64,000 bases of DNA from Myroides indicus (GCF_004364575.1 NZ_SOAG01000004.1:62001-126000); one strand, 5' to 3'; shown: positions 18,007-27,977, counted from the stretch's first letter. Made by a program: numbers and translations. Notes: generated from the sequence alone by a model not told the origin.

Positions 18007-18566
18007 TTTAAAGCTTCTTCGTTCGGGAAAAACGCAGGACTTACTACTTTGGAGTTGCACTTTGAAAATAGTAAAACGGCTTTGAAAACCATCCGACCAA
18101 ACAGACTTTAAAATCAGCAGTTGCCATTGCTTTACAAGCAACATCTGACGAATTAAGATTTAAAAATCAATTAGGAGAACAGGGCATTAACGTGGTGGTT
18201 CGAAGAAATAATACTGGACGTATTTATGGTGTGACATTCATTGACCACAATTCTAAAACGTTGTGGAATGGTTCACGTTTGAGTAAGGGGCTTTCTGCTA
18301 GTATCTTTAATGATTATTGGAATAATAATATTAAACCAAATATCAAAGAACCTGCTATATCTCAACCTTCATTACCTACATTAAAGGATGCAGATCTTCT
18401 TAAAGAAGATCCTCATCAATTGTTTGACTTTTTAACTATAGACAAACACGAAGGCGGTTTGATTGAAGCGTTAGATGGTTTGCTCATTCCCAAAGCATAG
18501 GACGAAGAGCACGAAGAAAAGGATTTTACCAATCGTATGAAGAAAAAGAGAAAATACAAAAGATGA
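18007..18566 (+). pseudogene. C-terminal remnant of a relaxase/mobilization protein
   Basis: Reading 18007-18099 in one frame gives LHFENSKTALKTIRP. After loss of one A near 18100, the next frame gives LKSAVAIALQATSDELRFK, then GINVVVRRNNTGRIYGVTF and IDHNSKTLWNGSRLSKGLSA. This is the C-terminal pattern of Bacteroidota MobB/relaxase proteins. A second lesion is the in-frame TAG at 18498-18500, probably once CAG, because the frame stays open with DEEHEEKDFTNRMKKKRK to a TGA at 18564-18566. The N-terminal nicking domain is missing. The gene cannot be functional. Confidence 0.7.
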
Positions 18567-18587
18567 GAAAAGCAATAAAAAAAACAT

Positions 18588-19319
18588 CTACTTTTCCACG
18601 GATATTAACAACATCATTGGCCGGCGCAATTCTTCTTTCATTTCGGGTATATTCTTCAGCAATTCTGCATCAGGTATAGGTTCTTTAATTTCTATGATTT
18701 TAAATCCCTGCTTTAAAAGTTCATTCAGGTAGGTACTAACCGTTCTGTGATATTTTAATACATTCTTACCTAAAAATGATGTATTCCTTTTATCCTCGTT
18801 AAAATATCGGTCAACAGCCCAATGCAACTTATTCCCTGTTCCATCATAAATCCAATCCTGACTGCCTTCTGCTGTAAAAACAGGATGTTCGACAGAAAAG
18901 ACAAAATTGCCGTTTGGTTTAAGCCATTGATATATTTTACGGATAAGGATATCGTATGCCTTAATATAATGAAAAGTCAGGGAGCTGAATATCACATCAA
19001 AACTTTCCGTATAAAATTGAGCATCTTCAATCGCAACCTGCTCATAGCTAACACCATCCAATTGATTTATCTTTTTGGCTTTTTGCAGCATCTTTTCGGA
19101 TATATCAACACCTTTTACAGATAAAGCACCATTTTCTACGGCATATCTGCAATGCCATCCGTAGCCGCATCCCAAATCAAGCACCTGCTTACCCGAAAAG
19201 TCAGGAAGCATTTGTTTTAGTGTATGCCATTCTCCAGCGCCATCAAGCCCTTTTAACGAACGGTTCATTTTTCCGTATTGCTCAAAAAACGATGGCTCAT
19301 CGTATTTGTTTTCTTTCAT
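18588..19319 (-). CDS. Class I SAM-dependent methyltransferase, possible element cargo
   Basis: A 243-residue methyltransferase with motif I VLDLGCGYGWHCRYA near residue 50 and post-motif FSVEHPVFTAEGSQDW. I chose the ATG at 19319 (MKENKYDEPSFFEQY), which fits the family start; the upstream in-frame ATG at 19331 is possible. The C-terminal half with YHRTVSTYLNELLKQGF is typical of small-molecule UbiE-like enzymes. Its substrate is unknown. It ends 22 bp from the relaxase remnant and lies before an IS fragment, so it may have arrived with the decayed element. Confidence 0.8.
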   Translation of the reverse strand: MKENKYDEPSFFEQYGKMNRSLKGLDGAGEWHTLKQMLPDFSGKQVLDLGCGYGWHCRYAVENGALSVKGVDISEKMLQKAKKINQLDGVSYEQVAIEDAQFYTESFDVIFSSLTFHYIKAYDILIRKIYQWLKPNGNFVFSVEHPVFTAEGSQDWIYDGTGNKLHWAVDRYFNEDKRNTSFLGKNVLKYHRTVSTYLNELLKQGFKIIEIKEPIPDAELLKNIPEMKEELRRPMMLLISVEK

Positions 19320-19331
19320 TTCGCTATACAC

Positions 19332-19763
19332 TAATTATTCATCATACAAAGATACGCCAAAAGATTTCATTCTACCTTATCAAGCCAAGTACCACCACGT
19401 AAAGCCATTGACCGCCAAATTCATTTACATAATGTTTAATATAATAGCCACTTGTTTTGGTATTTTTAGATTATATATTCTACACAATCCATCAGCTAAG
19501 TCATATGCCTTTTTTAATGTTTGAATATAAGTTAAAGAGGATACTCGCTCTTTCTTTGCTTAGCCAGTTCAAAGGCTTGCTACTTAAAAGCAGTACGTAG
19601 GCTTTTCTAATTCTTTTCATAGTCCAAAGATAAGTCTTTATGCATAACTCAATGTCCATGATAAATTAGTAAGTCCGGTCTAAACGATTATTTGATTCCT
19701 TTACTTTTTTTACATTAAAGTATTCTATCAAAATGAGTTTTAATATCTCTTTTTCATCTTGAA
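19332..19763. other. Intergenic region holding an IS remnant
   Basis: About 430 bases. The section 19425-19620 encodes a broken transposase on the minus strand. The rest is AT-rich, and I see neither a gene nor a clear inverted repeat that would mark an IS end. Confidence 0.5.
19425..19620 (-). pseudogene. Transposase C-terminal fragment, ISL3/ISAon1-like
   Basis: From the ATG at 19618-19620 the minus strand reads KAYVLLLSSKPLNWLSKERA, then SILFNLYSNIKK. After one extra base near 19508 the frame resumes as AYDLADGLCRIYNLKIPKQVAI up to a TAA at 19425-19427. The LFNLYxxIKKAYDLADGL pattern is that of the DDE domain end of ISL3-type (ISAon1-like) transposases of flavobacteria. Only about 65 codons remain and they are frameshifted. 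Confidence 0.6.
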
Positions 19764-20636
19764 TTAATGATTAACCTGAATTGTTATTGGCAAAGTAAAC
19801 TGTGAGCGAACATTTTTTCCATTCTGCATGGCAGCTTTCCAATTGGGCATCGTTTTTAATACGCGAATAGCTTCTGCTCCTGCTCCGTAACCCGGATCAC
19901 GCAAGATTCTTATATCCGTTAACGAACCATCTTTTTCAACTACAAAAGACAAAATAACCTGAATTTTTTCTACATTCATTCCTAAATCTAAATTTTTAAA
20001 ACGAGAAACAAAACTTCGGCTGAATTTTGTCATCCCACCAATAGGTTCTGCCTTTATCTGCACAGCATGTATAATTGCATTCCCAGAATCTTCTGTATTT
20101 TCAGCGCCATCTTCTCCTAAAACATTTGTTCCAGCATTTCCGTTAATTACAATTTGACCTTCAACATTTCCTTTTATATTTTCTGCACCGACATTTGCAT
20201 TCGCAAATACTGATTGAGGAGGTAATTCCTCTTTTACTTCTGAAGAGTTTGCAATATCCGGGGTCAAAAATTTTATCTGATCTACAATAGACGCTGGTGC
20301 AGCTGGCGGAGCTTCTTCTTTGATTGCCACAGGAATTTCCGCTGCTGCTTTTGGCTCTTCTTCAGGCAAAACCAAATCTTTCAGCTCTACTTCTTTGTCG
20401 ATAATTTCGGGCAAATATTCTATTGTACCCGTATTCATCGCTATTTCATCTTCGAAATAAGAAGACAAAACTGAAGGAGCTAAAAACAAAACTCCAAAAA
20501 GGGCAATCCCGCCAAAAAAAGCGAATGTAGTTGTTCGCGGGCTTTCCATTCTCAATTTATAAGCTCCGTAACGCTTATTCCGATGTTCAAAAACCACATC
20601 TAACCAATCTTTTCTAAACAAATCCATCTTAGACAT
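19764..20636 (-). CDS. TonB-family energy transducer
   Basis: 290 residues. A short cytosolic start (FRKDWLDVVFEHRNKRYGAY) precedes one transmembrane helix (about residues 34-54). A periplasmic linker rich in Pro, Ala and Glu follows (IPVAIKEEAPPAAPAS). The C-terminal TonB domain (about residues 215-290) has VVEKDGSLTDIRILRDPG and VLKTMPNWKAAMQNGKNV. TonB couples the ExbB/ExbD motor to outer membrane receptors. No exbBD lies nearby. It diverges from the hybrid kinase gene across a 265-bp AT-rich gap. Confidence 0.88.
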   Translation of the reverse strand: MSKMDLFRKDWLDVVFEHRNKRYGAYKLRMESPRTTTFAFFGGIALFGVLFLAPSVLSSYFEDEIAMNTGTIEYLPEIIDKEVELKDLVLPEEEPKAAAEIPVAIKEEAPPAAPASIVDQIKFLTPDIANSSEVKEELPPQSVFANANVGAENIKGNVEGQIVINGNAGTNVLGEDGAENTEDSGNAIIHAVQIKAEPIGGMTKFSRSFVSRFKNLDLGMNVEKIQVILSFVVEKDGSLTDIRILRDPGYGAGAEAIRVLKTMPNWKAAMQNGKNVRSQFTLPITIQVNH

Positions 20637-20867
20637 AACTTACCTATATTAAAGATTAAACATTAGTTATTGGTTTTCAATAGCTATAAGCACCAACAAC
20701 TCTACAAATAAAACCGTCTCATAAAATCAGACTAAAACTATTTAAACAGATTAAATACCATTATTTTTAATAAATATATGAATTATTTTTATATATTAAA
20801 TAATAAAATTAATTTAAATGTGTATTACGTTTATATTTTTAATCTGCCATCAATAAAAGTTCTTTTG

Positions 20868-20875
20868 TATTTTTG
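20868..20875 (+). promoter_or_regulatory. -7 element ahead of the hybrid kinase gene
   Basis: TATTTTTG matches TAnnTTTG and lies 26 bases before the start codon at 20902. I see no good TTG at -33, so this is tentative. Confidence 0.4.
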
Positions 20876-20901
20876 TTAAACGTAAAAGTTTAATATTAGT
20901 T

Positions 20902-23352
20902 ATGAAACCTTCAAAATCCATAAAAGCAAAAATATTTTTCCTGTATATCATTCTGTTCGGAGCGGTTATTTTTTCGGGATTTTATATTTATAAAGAAGCT
21001 AAAAAATTTACAATCCCAGAAGAGCACATTGTAGAGGAAAACAACAAAATATTTTTAGTAAGCAGTGCTATCAATAGCTTGTACTCGTCTGAAGCTTATG
21101 GAAGAAATGCTATTTTAACCGGCTCGCGCAAGGATATTAATATCTATTACAAAGAACTAGATACAGTTGTAAAACAAATAGACATGATTCAAAGCGGTGT
21201 GCAGGATAAAACAATTGTACAAAAATTAAATAAAGTAAAAGAGCTTTTAGACAAAAAAAAGAGCAGTTTTGAAAATCTTATTCAAGCCAGAAAATCAATC
21301 GAATCACAAAACGATTATACTCAAGCTTTTTCTGAAGTCCACAATATAAGAGAAGAAATTGAAAAAAACATTCAACCTATTGTTATTCAAACCAGAGATA
21401 AAGAAAAAAGAAGTGCCTGGGCAAGACTTTTTAAGGGTGATAATACGGATACCATCAAAACTACGGTTAATTATCCTGATATTTCAGATTCATTAATCAA
21501 CGCAATGGAACGCATATTCACAAATGCGCAAAAAAAAATAGATGAGCAACAAAAGAGTCTTTTTCTTCAAGAACAGCGTCTTCTTTTAGAAAACAAAAAT
21601 ATTACAAATGAACTAAGAGAAATACTTGAAAATGTAGAACAAAATATTCTTACTCTATCTTATCAAAAAATAAACGAATCTAAAGCCCGGATTAGTACAG
21701 CTTCGATAGATATTGCCTATATTGGAGGATCTGCCTTACTTGTAGTTATTATATTGGGCTGGATTATTATAAAAGACATTAATCAAACGCAAGAATACAG
21801 ATTGGCTCTGGAGAAACTAAACGATGAAAAAGAAGTTTTGCTTCGCAGTAAAACAATGCTTTTGGCAACAGTTACCCATGATTTGCAAACCCCATTAGGC
21901 AGTCTGATAGGTTTTACCGATTTATTAGATAATACGGATTTAAAGAACAAACAAAAACAATACGTAAACAACATTAAATCGTCGTCACAGTACATCACTA
22001 ACCTTGTAAATGATTTAACCGATTTTTCCAAGCTTGAAAACAACAAAATAAGTATTCAAGAAAAAGCCTTTAACTTTGAAGAGCTAGTTAAAAATACCTG
22101 CTCTTTATTGGTACCAACCGCAGAAAACAAGAAAATCAAATTAAAATGGGAAATTGCTCCAGACTTAAACCGACACTTTTTGTCAGATCCGTATCGGATT
22201 AAACAGATACTGACCAACTTAATCACCAATGCTATTAAATTTACCCAAAACGGCGGGGTGTATATTAGCGCTTTCAAAAAGTCAGATCAAATCATCATTA
22301 AGGTTTCCGATACAGGAATAGGGATTGCAGCAGATCAAATTGATAATATTTTCAAAGAATTTAAACAAGCCAACGAAGGAATTGAAAAAAAGTTTGGAGG
22401 AACCGGACTTGGGTTAAATATATCCAAACGAATGATTGAACTTCTTAACGGCACCATTTATGTAGAAAGCCAATTGGGGGATGGCTCCACGTTCACAATT
22501 GAATTGCCTGCAAAAGAATCTGATTTATCAGAAAATAGTTTTTCTAACAAAACAGATTTTACAGAAAACTTTAAGATTCTAAAAGACAAATCTATCATTG
22601 TAATTGATGACGATAAGTTACAATTGCAGCTTATGGAAGAAATTTTAGTTCCTATATTTAAAAATGTAACTATTCTCAATGATTCGACCGAAATAGAAAA
22701 CACACTCGAAGAAAAGCCTTGCGATTTGATTTTGAGCGATATACAAATGCCTAAATTAGATGGTTTTGAAATGATTGAGCTACTAAAAAACAACGAAAAA
22801 TACAAGCATATTCCCATCATTGCACTGTCAGGAAAAAGAGATCTGACGATTGAAGATTATCAACAAGCCGGTTTTGTGTCTGCCCATCAAAAACCAATAC
22901 AAATTACTGAATTACTTTTGCTTATCACCTCTGTCTTATTTCCGGATTTTAAAGCCAAAGAAATATTACTTCAACCGAAAGGTGCAGAGGAAATTAAAGC
23001 AAACAAAACATACAATACGGGGTCTTTAAGACAGTTTATTGGAGATGACAAAGATGCTTTACAAAATTTATTGACTATTTTTGTAGAAAGCACTCAAGAA
23101 AACCTGTTGGATATCCAATATGCTAAAGATGATTTTGATATAGTAACCATCGGAAATATTGCACACAAAATGCTGCCGATGTTTAAACAACTCGAAATAA
23201 TTACGATCGTTCCCAGATTAGAAGAGCTAGAAAATCATCAACTAACTTTTACTTCGCAAAAGAAGCTGGATAATTACATTAATTTACTTCTGGCAGATAT
23301 TAGAACTATTCTTGATAAAATTACTAAAGAAAACACAGATACAATTATCTGA
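20902..23352 (+). CDS. Hybrid sensor histidine kinase with receiver and HPt domains
   Basis: 816 residues. A transmembrane helix at about 9-27 and another near 270-290 enclose a helical periplasmic sensor. HisKA follows (ATVTHDLQTPLGSLIGF, phospho-His), then the ATPase with LITNAIKFT, VSDTGIGIAAD and GGTGLGLNISKR. The receiver domain has LILSDIQMPKLDG (phospho-Asp) and the Lys in HQKPI. A C-terminal HPt domain carries the His in NIAHKMLPMF. The protein thus holds a whole phosphorelay except the final regulator, which must be encoded elsewhere because no DNA-binding gene is adjacent. The signal it senses is unknown. Confidence 0.92.
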   Translation: MKPSKSIKAKIFFLYIILFGAVIFSGFYIYKEAKKFTIPEEHIVEENNKIFLVSSAINSLYSSEAYGRNAILTGSRKDINIYYKELDTVVKQIDMIQSGVQDKTIVQKLNKVKELLDKKKSSFENLIQARKSIESQNDYTQAFSEVHNIREEIEKNIQPIVIQTRDKEKRSAWARLFKGDNTDTIKTTVNYPDISDSLINAMERIFTNAQKKIDEQQKSLFLQEQRLLLENKNITNELREILENVEQNILTLSYQKINESKARISTASIDIAYIGGSALLVVIILGWIIIKDINQTQEYRLALEKLNDEKEVLLRSKTMLLATVTHDLQTPLGSLIGFTDLLDNTDLKNKQKQYVNNIKSSSQYITNLVNDLTDFSKLENNKISIQEKAFNFEELVKNTCSLLVPTAENKKIKLKWEIAPDLNRHFLSDPYRIKQILTNLITNAIKFTQNGGVYISAFKKSDQIIIKVSDTGIGIAADQIDNIFKEFKQANEGIEKKFGGTGLGLNISKRMIELLNGTIYVESQLGDGSTFTIELPAKESDLSENSFSNKTDFTENFKILKDKSIIVIDDDKLQLQLMEEILVPIFKNVTILNDSTEIENTLEEKPCDLILSDIQMPKLDGFEMIELLKNNEKYKHIPIIALSGKRDLTIEDYQQAGFVSAHQKPIQITELLLLITSVLFPDFKAKEILLQPKGAEEIKANKTYNTGSLRQFIGDDKDALQNLLTIFVESTQENLLDIQYAKDDFDIVTIGNIAHKMLPMFKQLEIITIVPRLEELENHQLTFTSQKKLDNYINLLLADIRTILDKITKENTDTII

Positions 23353-23389
23353 TTACCCATAATTTGTAACAATACAGATAATCAGATAA
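23345..23389. terminator. Inverted repeat between the hybrid kinase and RND operon ends
   Basis: A perfect 11-bp repeat (23345-23355 with 23379-23389, core TATCTGATTA) spans the kinase stop codon and the gap before the convergent gene ending at 23396. It lacks a clear T-run, so termination is only likely. Confidence 0.4.
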
Positions 23390-23395
23390 AAAAGC

Positions 23396-24787
23396 TTATT
23401 CCTTCCAGCCGCCACCAAGGGAACGATATAGCTGTATTATTGCCTGCCATTTTTCTCCTTCATTTGTCGCCATTTCTAGTGCTGCATACAGATACGCTTG
23501 TTCAGAAGTCAATACATCTGTATACGTTGTTGTGCGATTATAAAGCATTAGTTTTTTAGTATAATCCACGGCTAACGCGAGTTTTTCTACTTGTACTTGA
23601 CGCAAAGCTCGTTGTTCTTCTGCTATTTGATAAGCATAGAGGGCATTTGACACTTCTTTTCCTGCCTGTAACACACTTTGCTGAAAGCGATACAGCTGTT
23701 CTTGGTAGGTAGCTTTTGTCAAAGCCAGTCTGGTTTTATTTTGTCTTTTATTGAAAATAGGTTGGAGTAACCCCCCAGTTAATTGCGCAAATAACCCTGT
23801 AGGTGTAAACCAATCTTTCCACAGATAACTTGAATACCCAAAAGAAGCCGTCAGCATTAAATTAGGATAAAACGATCTTTTAACTACTTGAATATCTTCA
23901 AAATAGGCAGCTAAAGCAAGTTCTTCCATTTGAACATCGGGACGATTTTGAAGTAATTCTGCAGCCACACCAACGCTTATTTGATTCGGGATACTCTGTA
24001 TTTCAAGTACTCCACGTTTAATTTCACCAGGTATTCTTCCAAGTAAAACGCTCAACGCATTTTCTATTTCCTGTCGTTGTTTTTGAATAGCTGGAAGTGC
24101 AATCTGTGCTTCTAAATAATTAACTTCGCTTTGCACTACATCTGCTTCTGTAACTATAGTAGAGGCTTTTAATTGCTTCATGGCATGCACATCTTGAGCC
24201 CTGTTTTCCAATGTACATTCTACGATATCAATTTGTCTGTCTAACACTAATAATTGATAGTAATATTGCGAAATTTGGGCAATTAATTGTGTTTGAATTG
24301 CCTGTTGAGCTACCTCTGTTTTTAAAAATTTGTAGTATGCTGATCGTTTAGCACTTGCCAGTTTTCCCCATACATCCAATTCCCATGTAGTACTTGCCTC
24401 AACTTCATGTAAAGTAGCGTACTTAAAAAAGCCAAAGCTCTGCGGGTAAGACATTCTCGCTCTTTGCATCGTTCCCTCTACTGTCAAATCTGGAAAAAAA
24501 GACGCCTTGGATTGAGATAAGTTGGCACGCGCAGCTTCTATTCGCGTCAAGCTCATCTTTACATCTAAATTATTAGTTAACCCTTCCTCTATCAATCCTT
24601 GTAAATATTCATCCCGAAAGAAAGTACGCCAAGGAATTGTAGCACTTGAAGTAGTATCAATGCCTTGATTACTCCGGAAGAGTTCTTGAGGTTGATAATC
24701 GGTTTGGTAGGTTGTCTTCGTTATCTGACAAGAAAACAAAATGCTCATCATGCCTAGAGTCGCTACATATTGTGGTGTTCTTTTCAT
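23396..24787 (-). CDS. RND efflux outer membrane lipoprotein (OprM/NodT type)
   Basis: 463 residues. A lipoprotein signal ends in ILFSC. The long alpha-helical repeats of the TolC/OprM fold follow, with LTNNLDVKMSLTRIEAAR early and the second repeat around NRPDVQMEELALAAYFEDI. It forms the outer membrane channel of the tripartite pump encoded by the two genes before it. It is third in the operon, 27 bp behind the permease gene. Confidence 0.92.
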   Translation of the reverse strand: MKRTPQYVATLGMMSILFSCQITKTTYQTDYQPQELFRSNQGIDTTSSATIPWRTFFRDEYLQGLIEEGLTNNLDVKMSLTRIEAARANLSQSKASFFPDLTVEGTMQRARMSYPQSFGFFKYATLHEVEASTTWELDVWGKLASAKRSAYYKFLKTEVAQQAIQTQLIAQISQYYYQLLVLDRQIDIVECTLENRAQDVHAMKQLKASTIVTEADVVQSEVNYLEAQIALPAIQKQRQEIENALSVLLGRIPGEIKRGVLEIQSIPNQISVGVAAELLQNRPDVQMEELALAAYFEDIQVVKRSFYPNLMLTASFGYSSYLWKDWFTPTGLFAQLTGGLLQPIFNKRQNKTRLALTKATYQEQLYRFQQSVLQAGKEVSNALYAYQIAEEQRALRQVQVEKLALAVDYTKKLMLYNRTTTYTDVLTSEQAYLYAALEMATNEGEKWQAIIQLYRSLGGGWKE

Positions 24788-24814
24788 TTTTCTGTATTTT
24801 CAATTCAATCTCGT

Positions 24815-27800
24815 TTATAACATCGCATTTTCTCTTTCTTCTGTTGTTTTCACCCCACTTAATTGCTCTTGAATTCCTTGAAACAACACAAATAAAGAAG
24901 GAATAACGAGTATTCCTATAACTGTTCCGGTTAGCATTCCTCCAACAGCCGCGGTACCGATTGATTTATTGCTCAATGCCCCTGCTCCTGATGCTATAAC
25001 CAAAGGAAGTAACCCAAAAATAAAAGCAAATGAAGTCATGAGTATAGGGCGCAGTCTTACTTTAGCAGCCTCCATAGCGGCTTCTACGAGAGATAGACCA
25101 CTGGCTCGTCTTTGTAAGGCAAACTCTACAATTAAAATAGCATTCTTAGCAAGTAACCCAATGAGCATAATCAAACTAATTTGTAGAAACACATTATTCT
25201 CAATACCAAATAGTTGAGCAAATAAAAATGCACCTGCCAATCCTATAGGAAGAGAAAATAATACAACCAATGGTGTGATATAACTCTTAAATTGAGCACT
25301 TAACAAAAAGTACACAAAAACGATTGACAAGACGAAAATAACACGCGTTTGATTTCCGCTCATTCTTTCTTCTCTTGATATTCCTGCATACTCAAAGCCA
25401 TAATTTTTAGGTAACTTTTGAGCAGCGACTTCTTCAATTGCTCGAAGTGCATCTCCCGAACTAAAACCCTCCCCAGGGCTCCCGTTGATATAAGCAGAAT
25501 TAAACAAATTGAATCGTGTTAAAAATTCAGGTCCATATACCTTATTAAGGTGGATAAATGACGTAATAGGTGCCATATTTCCTTCTGCATTTTTAACGTA
25601 TAGCTTAGACAGTGCTTCAATATTTTCACGTTGATGAGGATCGGCTTGTATCACCACTTTATACTGTTTTCCGAATCGATTAAAATTAGTTGTGTAGATT
25701 CCTCCTAAATAACCCTGTAACGTCGTTAAAATTTCAGTAACTGTAATGCCCGCCTCTTTTGCTTTTTCAACCTGAATATCTACTTCGTATTGAGGGAAAT
25801 TTGTATTAAAAGAAGAAGTTGCATATCTAATTTCTGGGCGTTGATTGAGAGCTTCTAAAAACTCCTCTATATGCACTTCAAATAATCGATAATTCCCTTC
25901 TCCCGTTTTATCTTGCAGTTGTACTTCAAAACCAGCATTATTTCCAAACCCCTGCAAAGTAGGTCCTGCAAAAAAAACCACTTGAGCATCTTTGATATGT
26001 CCCGTTTTTTCAAACAACTGTTGAACCACATGATGAATATTTTGTTTTTCTGTTGGACGTTCCTCCCAATGCTTCAACTTGATAAACAACACCGCATAAG
26101 AACTTCCATTTCCACTGAAGAAGTCCATTCCTGACAAAAGAGAAGTAAACTTAACCTCAGGCAAGGTGCTAGCAATACTATCGATTTGTTTCGCAATGCG
26201 TTCTGTTTTCTCTAATGAAGTTGAAGGTGATAGAATGATATTACCATAGATAGAGGCACTATCCTCATTCGGCACAAAAGCTGTAGGGGTTGTTTTCGAC
26301 AGGTAAAAAAAGAGCATCCCAAAAAATAACACACTGCTAAAAGTTAGTATTCTTTTTTTGTTCAAGAAGTGCAATACAGCAACATAACGCTGCGTTATCC
26401 GATCAAAGCTACTATTAAATGCAGATTTAAAACGGGAAATAAAACCTCTTTTTTCAGTCGCAATACCAGGTTCCGGTTTAAGTAATATAGCACATAAGGC
26501 AGGACTTAACGTTAAAGCGTTTATGGCTGATATAAGAATAGCTACAGCCAGAGTAATACCAAATTCCTTGTAAAACACTCCTACGGATCCGCCAATAAAT
26601 GCAACAGGAACAAATACAGCCGCCATGACTAAAGTAATTGATATAATCGCTGTTGTCAATTCATTCATAGCACGTAAGGTTGCTTCTTTTGTTGTTGTTA
26701 CTCCTTCATATAACTTGGCATGTACGGCTTCTACCACAATGATAGCATCATCGACAACTATTCCTATGGATAAAATCAAAGCAAAAAGCGTTAATAAATT
26801 AATCGTAAAACCAAATAGATGTAAGAAGAAAAATGTTCCTATAATTGCCACAGGTACAGCAATAGCCGGGATTAACGTTGATTTCCAATCTTGCAAGAAC
26901 ACCAAGACAACGATAAATACCAATACAAAAGCTTCAATCAAAGTTGAGACTAATTTATTGATGGAGGCCAGCAAGAAGTCATTAGAATTGGCATATACTT
27001 CGAAAGCTGTTGCCGGGGGTAAGTTCTGTTGTGCTTCTTTCAAGATAGCTTCACATTCTTTAATTATCTCATAGGCATTAGATCCTGCTGTTTGACTTAC
27101 AGCTATATAAGTCCCCTTTTTTCCGTAAGCAGTGATTGACATTGCATAGGAATAAGCACCAAGGTCAATATCCGCTACCTCTTTTAGGCGTAATAAGCGT
27201 CCATCTGCCGTAGTACGAAGAACAATATCGCCAAATTGTTTGGGTGTTTCTAAACGTCCTGTATATTTTAAAACATATTGAAAACTTTGTTGGCTGTTTT
27301 CCCCTACTTTTCCAGGAGCTGCTTCTACATTTTGTTCCTGTAGAGCCTGTATGATATCGGAAGGAGTTAATCCGTAATTAGCCATAGCACTGGGTTTTAA
27401 CCAAATGCGCATGCTATAATCCATTCCTCCATAAATAGAAGCGTCTCCTACTCCGTTGATACGCTTCAATTGTGGAAGAATATTGATGCGAGCATAATTT
27501 TCTAAAAATGCTTGTTCATAGCGATCATCTACACTGTACAGAAGGAAACTAAAAATTTCACTACTTAATTTTTTCGTTGTTGTTACACCTTGTTTAACTA
27601 CTTCTTCTGGTAATTGACTCATGGCTTGACTCACGCGATTTTGTACGTTAACAGCTGCCATATCAGCATCAGTTCCCTGATCAAAGGTTATGGTAATCAC
27701 TGCAGATCCATCATTACTCGCTTTAGAGTTCATATACGCCATGTGTTCCACACCGTTAATTTCTTCTTCTAAAGGTACGATAACGCTTTTCATTACAGCT

Positions 27801-27964
27801 TCGGCATTCGCGCCTTGGTAATTAGCGGTTACCTGTACAGTAGGTGGCGCAATTTCCGGATACTGTGTAATGGGTAAAACAAATAATCCCAACAACCCGA
27901 GTATGACAATGATAATTGAAATTACAGTTGACAATACTGGATTTTCTATAAATTTCTTCAGCAT
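24815..27964 (-). CDS. RND multidrug efflux permease (AcrB/HAE1 type)
   Basis: 1049 residues, the normal size for this family, with 12 transmembrane helices and two large periplasmic loops. The N-terminus NPVLSTVISIIIVILGLLG is the first helix. The proton-relay Asp pair is kept (SIGIVVDDAIIVVEAV) and so is the Lys of helix 10 (LLAKNAILIVEFALQ). It pumps hydrophobic or amphiphilic compounds using proton flow. Operon order is regulator, adaptor, permease, outer membrane channel. The specific substrates cannot be read from sequence. Confidence 0.95.
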   Translation of the reverse strand: MLKKFIENPVLSTVISIIIVILGLLGLFVLPITQYPEIAPPTVQVTANYQGANAEAVMKSVIVPLEEEINGVEHMAYMNSKASNDGSAVITITFDQGTDADMAAVNVQNRVSQAMSQLPEEVVKQGVTTTKKLSSEIFSFLLYSVDDRYEQAFLENYARINILPQLKRINGVGDASIYGGMDYSMRIWLKPSAMANYGLTPSDIIQALQEQNVEAAPGKVGENSQQSFQYVLKYTGRLETPKQFGDIVLRTTADGRLLRLKEVADIDLGAYSYAMSITAYGKKGTYIAVSQTAGSNAYEIIKECEAILKEAQQNLPPATAFEVYANSNDFLLASINKLVSTLIEAFVLVFIVVLVFLQDWKSTLIPAIAVPVAIIGTFFFLHLFGFTINLLTLFALILSIGIVVDDAIIVVEAVHAKLYEGVTTTKEATLRAMNELTTAIISITLVMAAVFVPVAFIGGSVGVFYKEFGITLAVAILISAINALTLSPALCAILLKPEPGIATEKRGFISRFKSAFNSSFDRITQRYVAVLHFLNKKRILTFSSVLFFGMLFFYLSKTTPTAFVPNEDSASIYGNIILSPSTSLEKTERIAKQIDSIASTLPEVKFTSLLSGMDFFSGNGSSYAVLFIKLKHWEERPTEKQNIHHVVQQLFEKTGHIKDAQVVFFAGPTLQGFGNNAGFEVQLQDKTGEGNYRLFEVHIEEFLEALNQRPEIRYATSSFNTNFPQYEVDIQVEKAKEAGITVTEILTTLQGYLGGIYTTNFNRFGKQYKVVIQADPHQRENIEALSKLYVKNAEGNMAPITSFIHLNKVYGPEFLTRFNLFNSAYINGSPGEGFSSGDALRAIEEVAAQKLPKNYGFEYAGISREERMSGNQTRVIFVLSIVFVYFLLSAQFKSYITPLVVLFSLPIGLAGAFLFAQLFGIENNVFLQISLIMLIGLLAKNAILIVEFALQRRASGLSLVEAAMEAAKVRLRPILMTSFAFIFGLLPLVIASGAGALSNKSIGTAAVGGMLTGTVIGILVIPSLFVLFQGIQEQLSGVKTTEERENAML

Positions 27965-27977
27965 AATTTCTCTACTT

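Noticed and set aside
18192-18500. A stand-alone 102-residue gene starting with GTG at 18192
   Set aside because: The frame is open upstream with relaxase-like sequence and continues after the TAG; it is an internal piece of a broken gene.
17521-19763. Second copy of the tRNA-Pro 3' end as attR of the decayed element
   Set aside because: I looked for a repeat of the T-arm and acceptor sequence (CCACCCCGA) up to 19763 and saw none, so the far end of the element cannot be placed.
26625-27074. 149-codon plus-strand frame opposite the RND permease gene
   Set aside because: It lies wholly inside the permease gene on the other strand, has low-complexity Thr/Ile/Lys content and no family pattern; it is a shadow of the coding frame.
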